NCBI GenBank assembly: GCA_903831485.1
Contig: CAIKXW010000437.1
Coordinates: 1 to 5,215, forward strand
Source of the DNA: an uncultured Alphaproteobacteria bacterium
GTDB lineage: Bacteria > Pseudomonadota > Alphaproteobacteria > Caulobacterales > Hyphomonadaceae
Length of the DNA: 5,215 bases
Reading direction: 5' to 3'
The position numbers were made by a program, and so were the translations under genes. Below, piece by piece: positions 4,752 through 5,215 of this stretch. Positions within the stretch are counted from its first letter, which is position 1; the number at the start of each line of letters is the position of its first letter. Below the pieces are notes generated by a model, which had not been told where the DNA came from, ran no database searches, and saw nothing but the letters and a program-made list of their open reading frames with translations.

Positions 4752-5215
4752 ATGGCTAAGATCATCGGCATCGATCTGGGGACGACGAACTCCTGCGTGG
4801 CCGTCATGGATGGCGGACAGGCGCGAGTCATCGAAAACACGGAGGGCGCCCGAACGACACCTTCTGTCGTGGCGTTCCAGGATTCCGGGCAGCGCCTCGT
4901 CGGCGTCATCGCCAAGCGCCAGGCCACGGTAAACCCCCGCTTCACCTACTCCGCCATCAAGCGCCTGATCGGGCGCAATTTCGACGACCCGATGGTCAAG
5001 AAGGACAAGGACCTCGTCGCCTATGAGATCGTCAAAGGTCCCAACGGCGACGCCTGGATCAAAGGCCGCGACAAGGATTACTCGCCGCAGGAAATCTCCG
5101 CCTTCATCCTCGGGAAAATGAAGGAAACCGCCGAGGCCTATCTCGGCGAAAAAGTGACGCAGGCGGTCATCACGGTTCCCGCCTACTTCAACGACGCCCA
5201 GCGCCAGGCGACCAA
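4752..5215 (+). CDS. dnaK: Chaperone DnaK (Hsp70), N-terminal 154 residues, 3' truncated by the window edge
   Basis: DnaK is the cytoplasmic ATP-dependent Hsp70 chaperone that works with DnaJ and GrpE in folding and in heat-shock control. The 154 residues seen belong to the nucleotide-binding domain of a protein usually about 630-640 residues long. The phosphate-1 loop [10 protein letters not shown] (5-14) is the first Hsp70 signature. RTTPSVVAF (34-42), the Lys70 of SAIKRLIGR (equivalent to the catalytic Lys70 of E. coli DnaK) and [17 protein letters not shown] (138-154) follow. The frame is open to the last base, with two bases of the next codon present. One local oddity is GVIAKRQ (51-57) where most DnaKs read GQPAKRQ. 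The start is fixed by homology and by the upstream AAAGGA. The RpoH-type promoter upstream indicates heat-shock induction; dnaJ usually follows in this class but lies outside the window. Confidence 0.98.
   Translation, partial: MAKIIGIDLGTTNSCVAVMDGGQARVIENTEGARTTPSVVAFQDSGQRLVGVIAKRQATVNPRFTYSAIKRLIGRNFDDPMVKKDKDLVAYEIVKGPNGDAWIKGRDKDYSPQEISAFILGKMKETAEAYLGEKVTQAVITVPAYFNDAQRQAT

Noticed and set aside
4714..4932. A 72-codon frame beginning at ATG 4714, overlapping the start of dnaK
   Set aside because: It is out of frame with dnaK, has no ribosome binding site, and its product looks like a shadow. A leader-peptide role cannot be supported.

Overview
The window (about 62-63% G+C by eye) looks like a piece of an alphaproteobacterial chromosome. 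The main evidence is the N-terminal quarter of DnaK at the right edge, whose wording (for example [10 protein letters not shown] and an [10 protein letters not shown] block) resembles alphaproteobacterial DnaK. A RpoH-type heat-shock promoter in front of it and the codon use fit too. A Caulobacterales/Hyphomonadales-like or related lineage is my guess; genus cannot be read from this window.

Layout. Bases 2-139 (+) are the tail of an exported-or-soluble enzyme-like protein, possibly a beta-lactamase-family serine hydrolase. A 10-bp hairpin follows at 164-193. Bases 255-1520 (+) are a complete FAD-dependent acyl-CoA dehydrogenase of the ACAD10/ACAD11-like (FadE2-like) group, with Asp where ordinary acyl-CoA dehydrogenases carry the catalytic Glu. 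Three leftward genes converge on it. In their direction of transcription they are a 228-aa lipoprotein of unknown function (4254-3568), a secreted TPR protein (3474-2551), and a one-heme c-type cytochrome lipoprotein (2554-1616). The last two overlap by four bases (CTGA). The cytochrome has no ATG, GTG or TTG at a sensible position and most likely starts at CTG. Bases 4255-4751 are a 497-nt divergent control region, and dnaK (+) begins at 4752 and runs off the right edge.

How the genes fit together. The acyl-CoA dehydrogenase works in cytoplasmic fatty-acyl catabolism and appears to be its own unit. The leftward trio is entirely envelope-targeted: two lipoprotein signals and one Sec signal, followed by heme attachment in the periplasm. 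It may form a small periplasmic module, with the TPR protein as scaffold and the cytochrome as redox partner. No partner or substrate can be read from the sequence, and this trio is the least explained part of the window. The dnaK control region holds a good RpoH-type promoter (4588-4617), two small hairpins just upstream of it and a predicted leader of roughly 125-130 nt.
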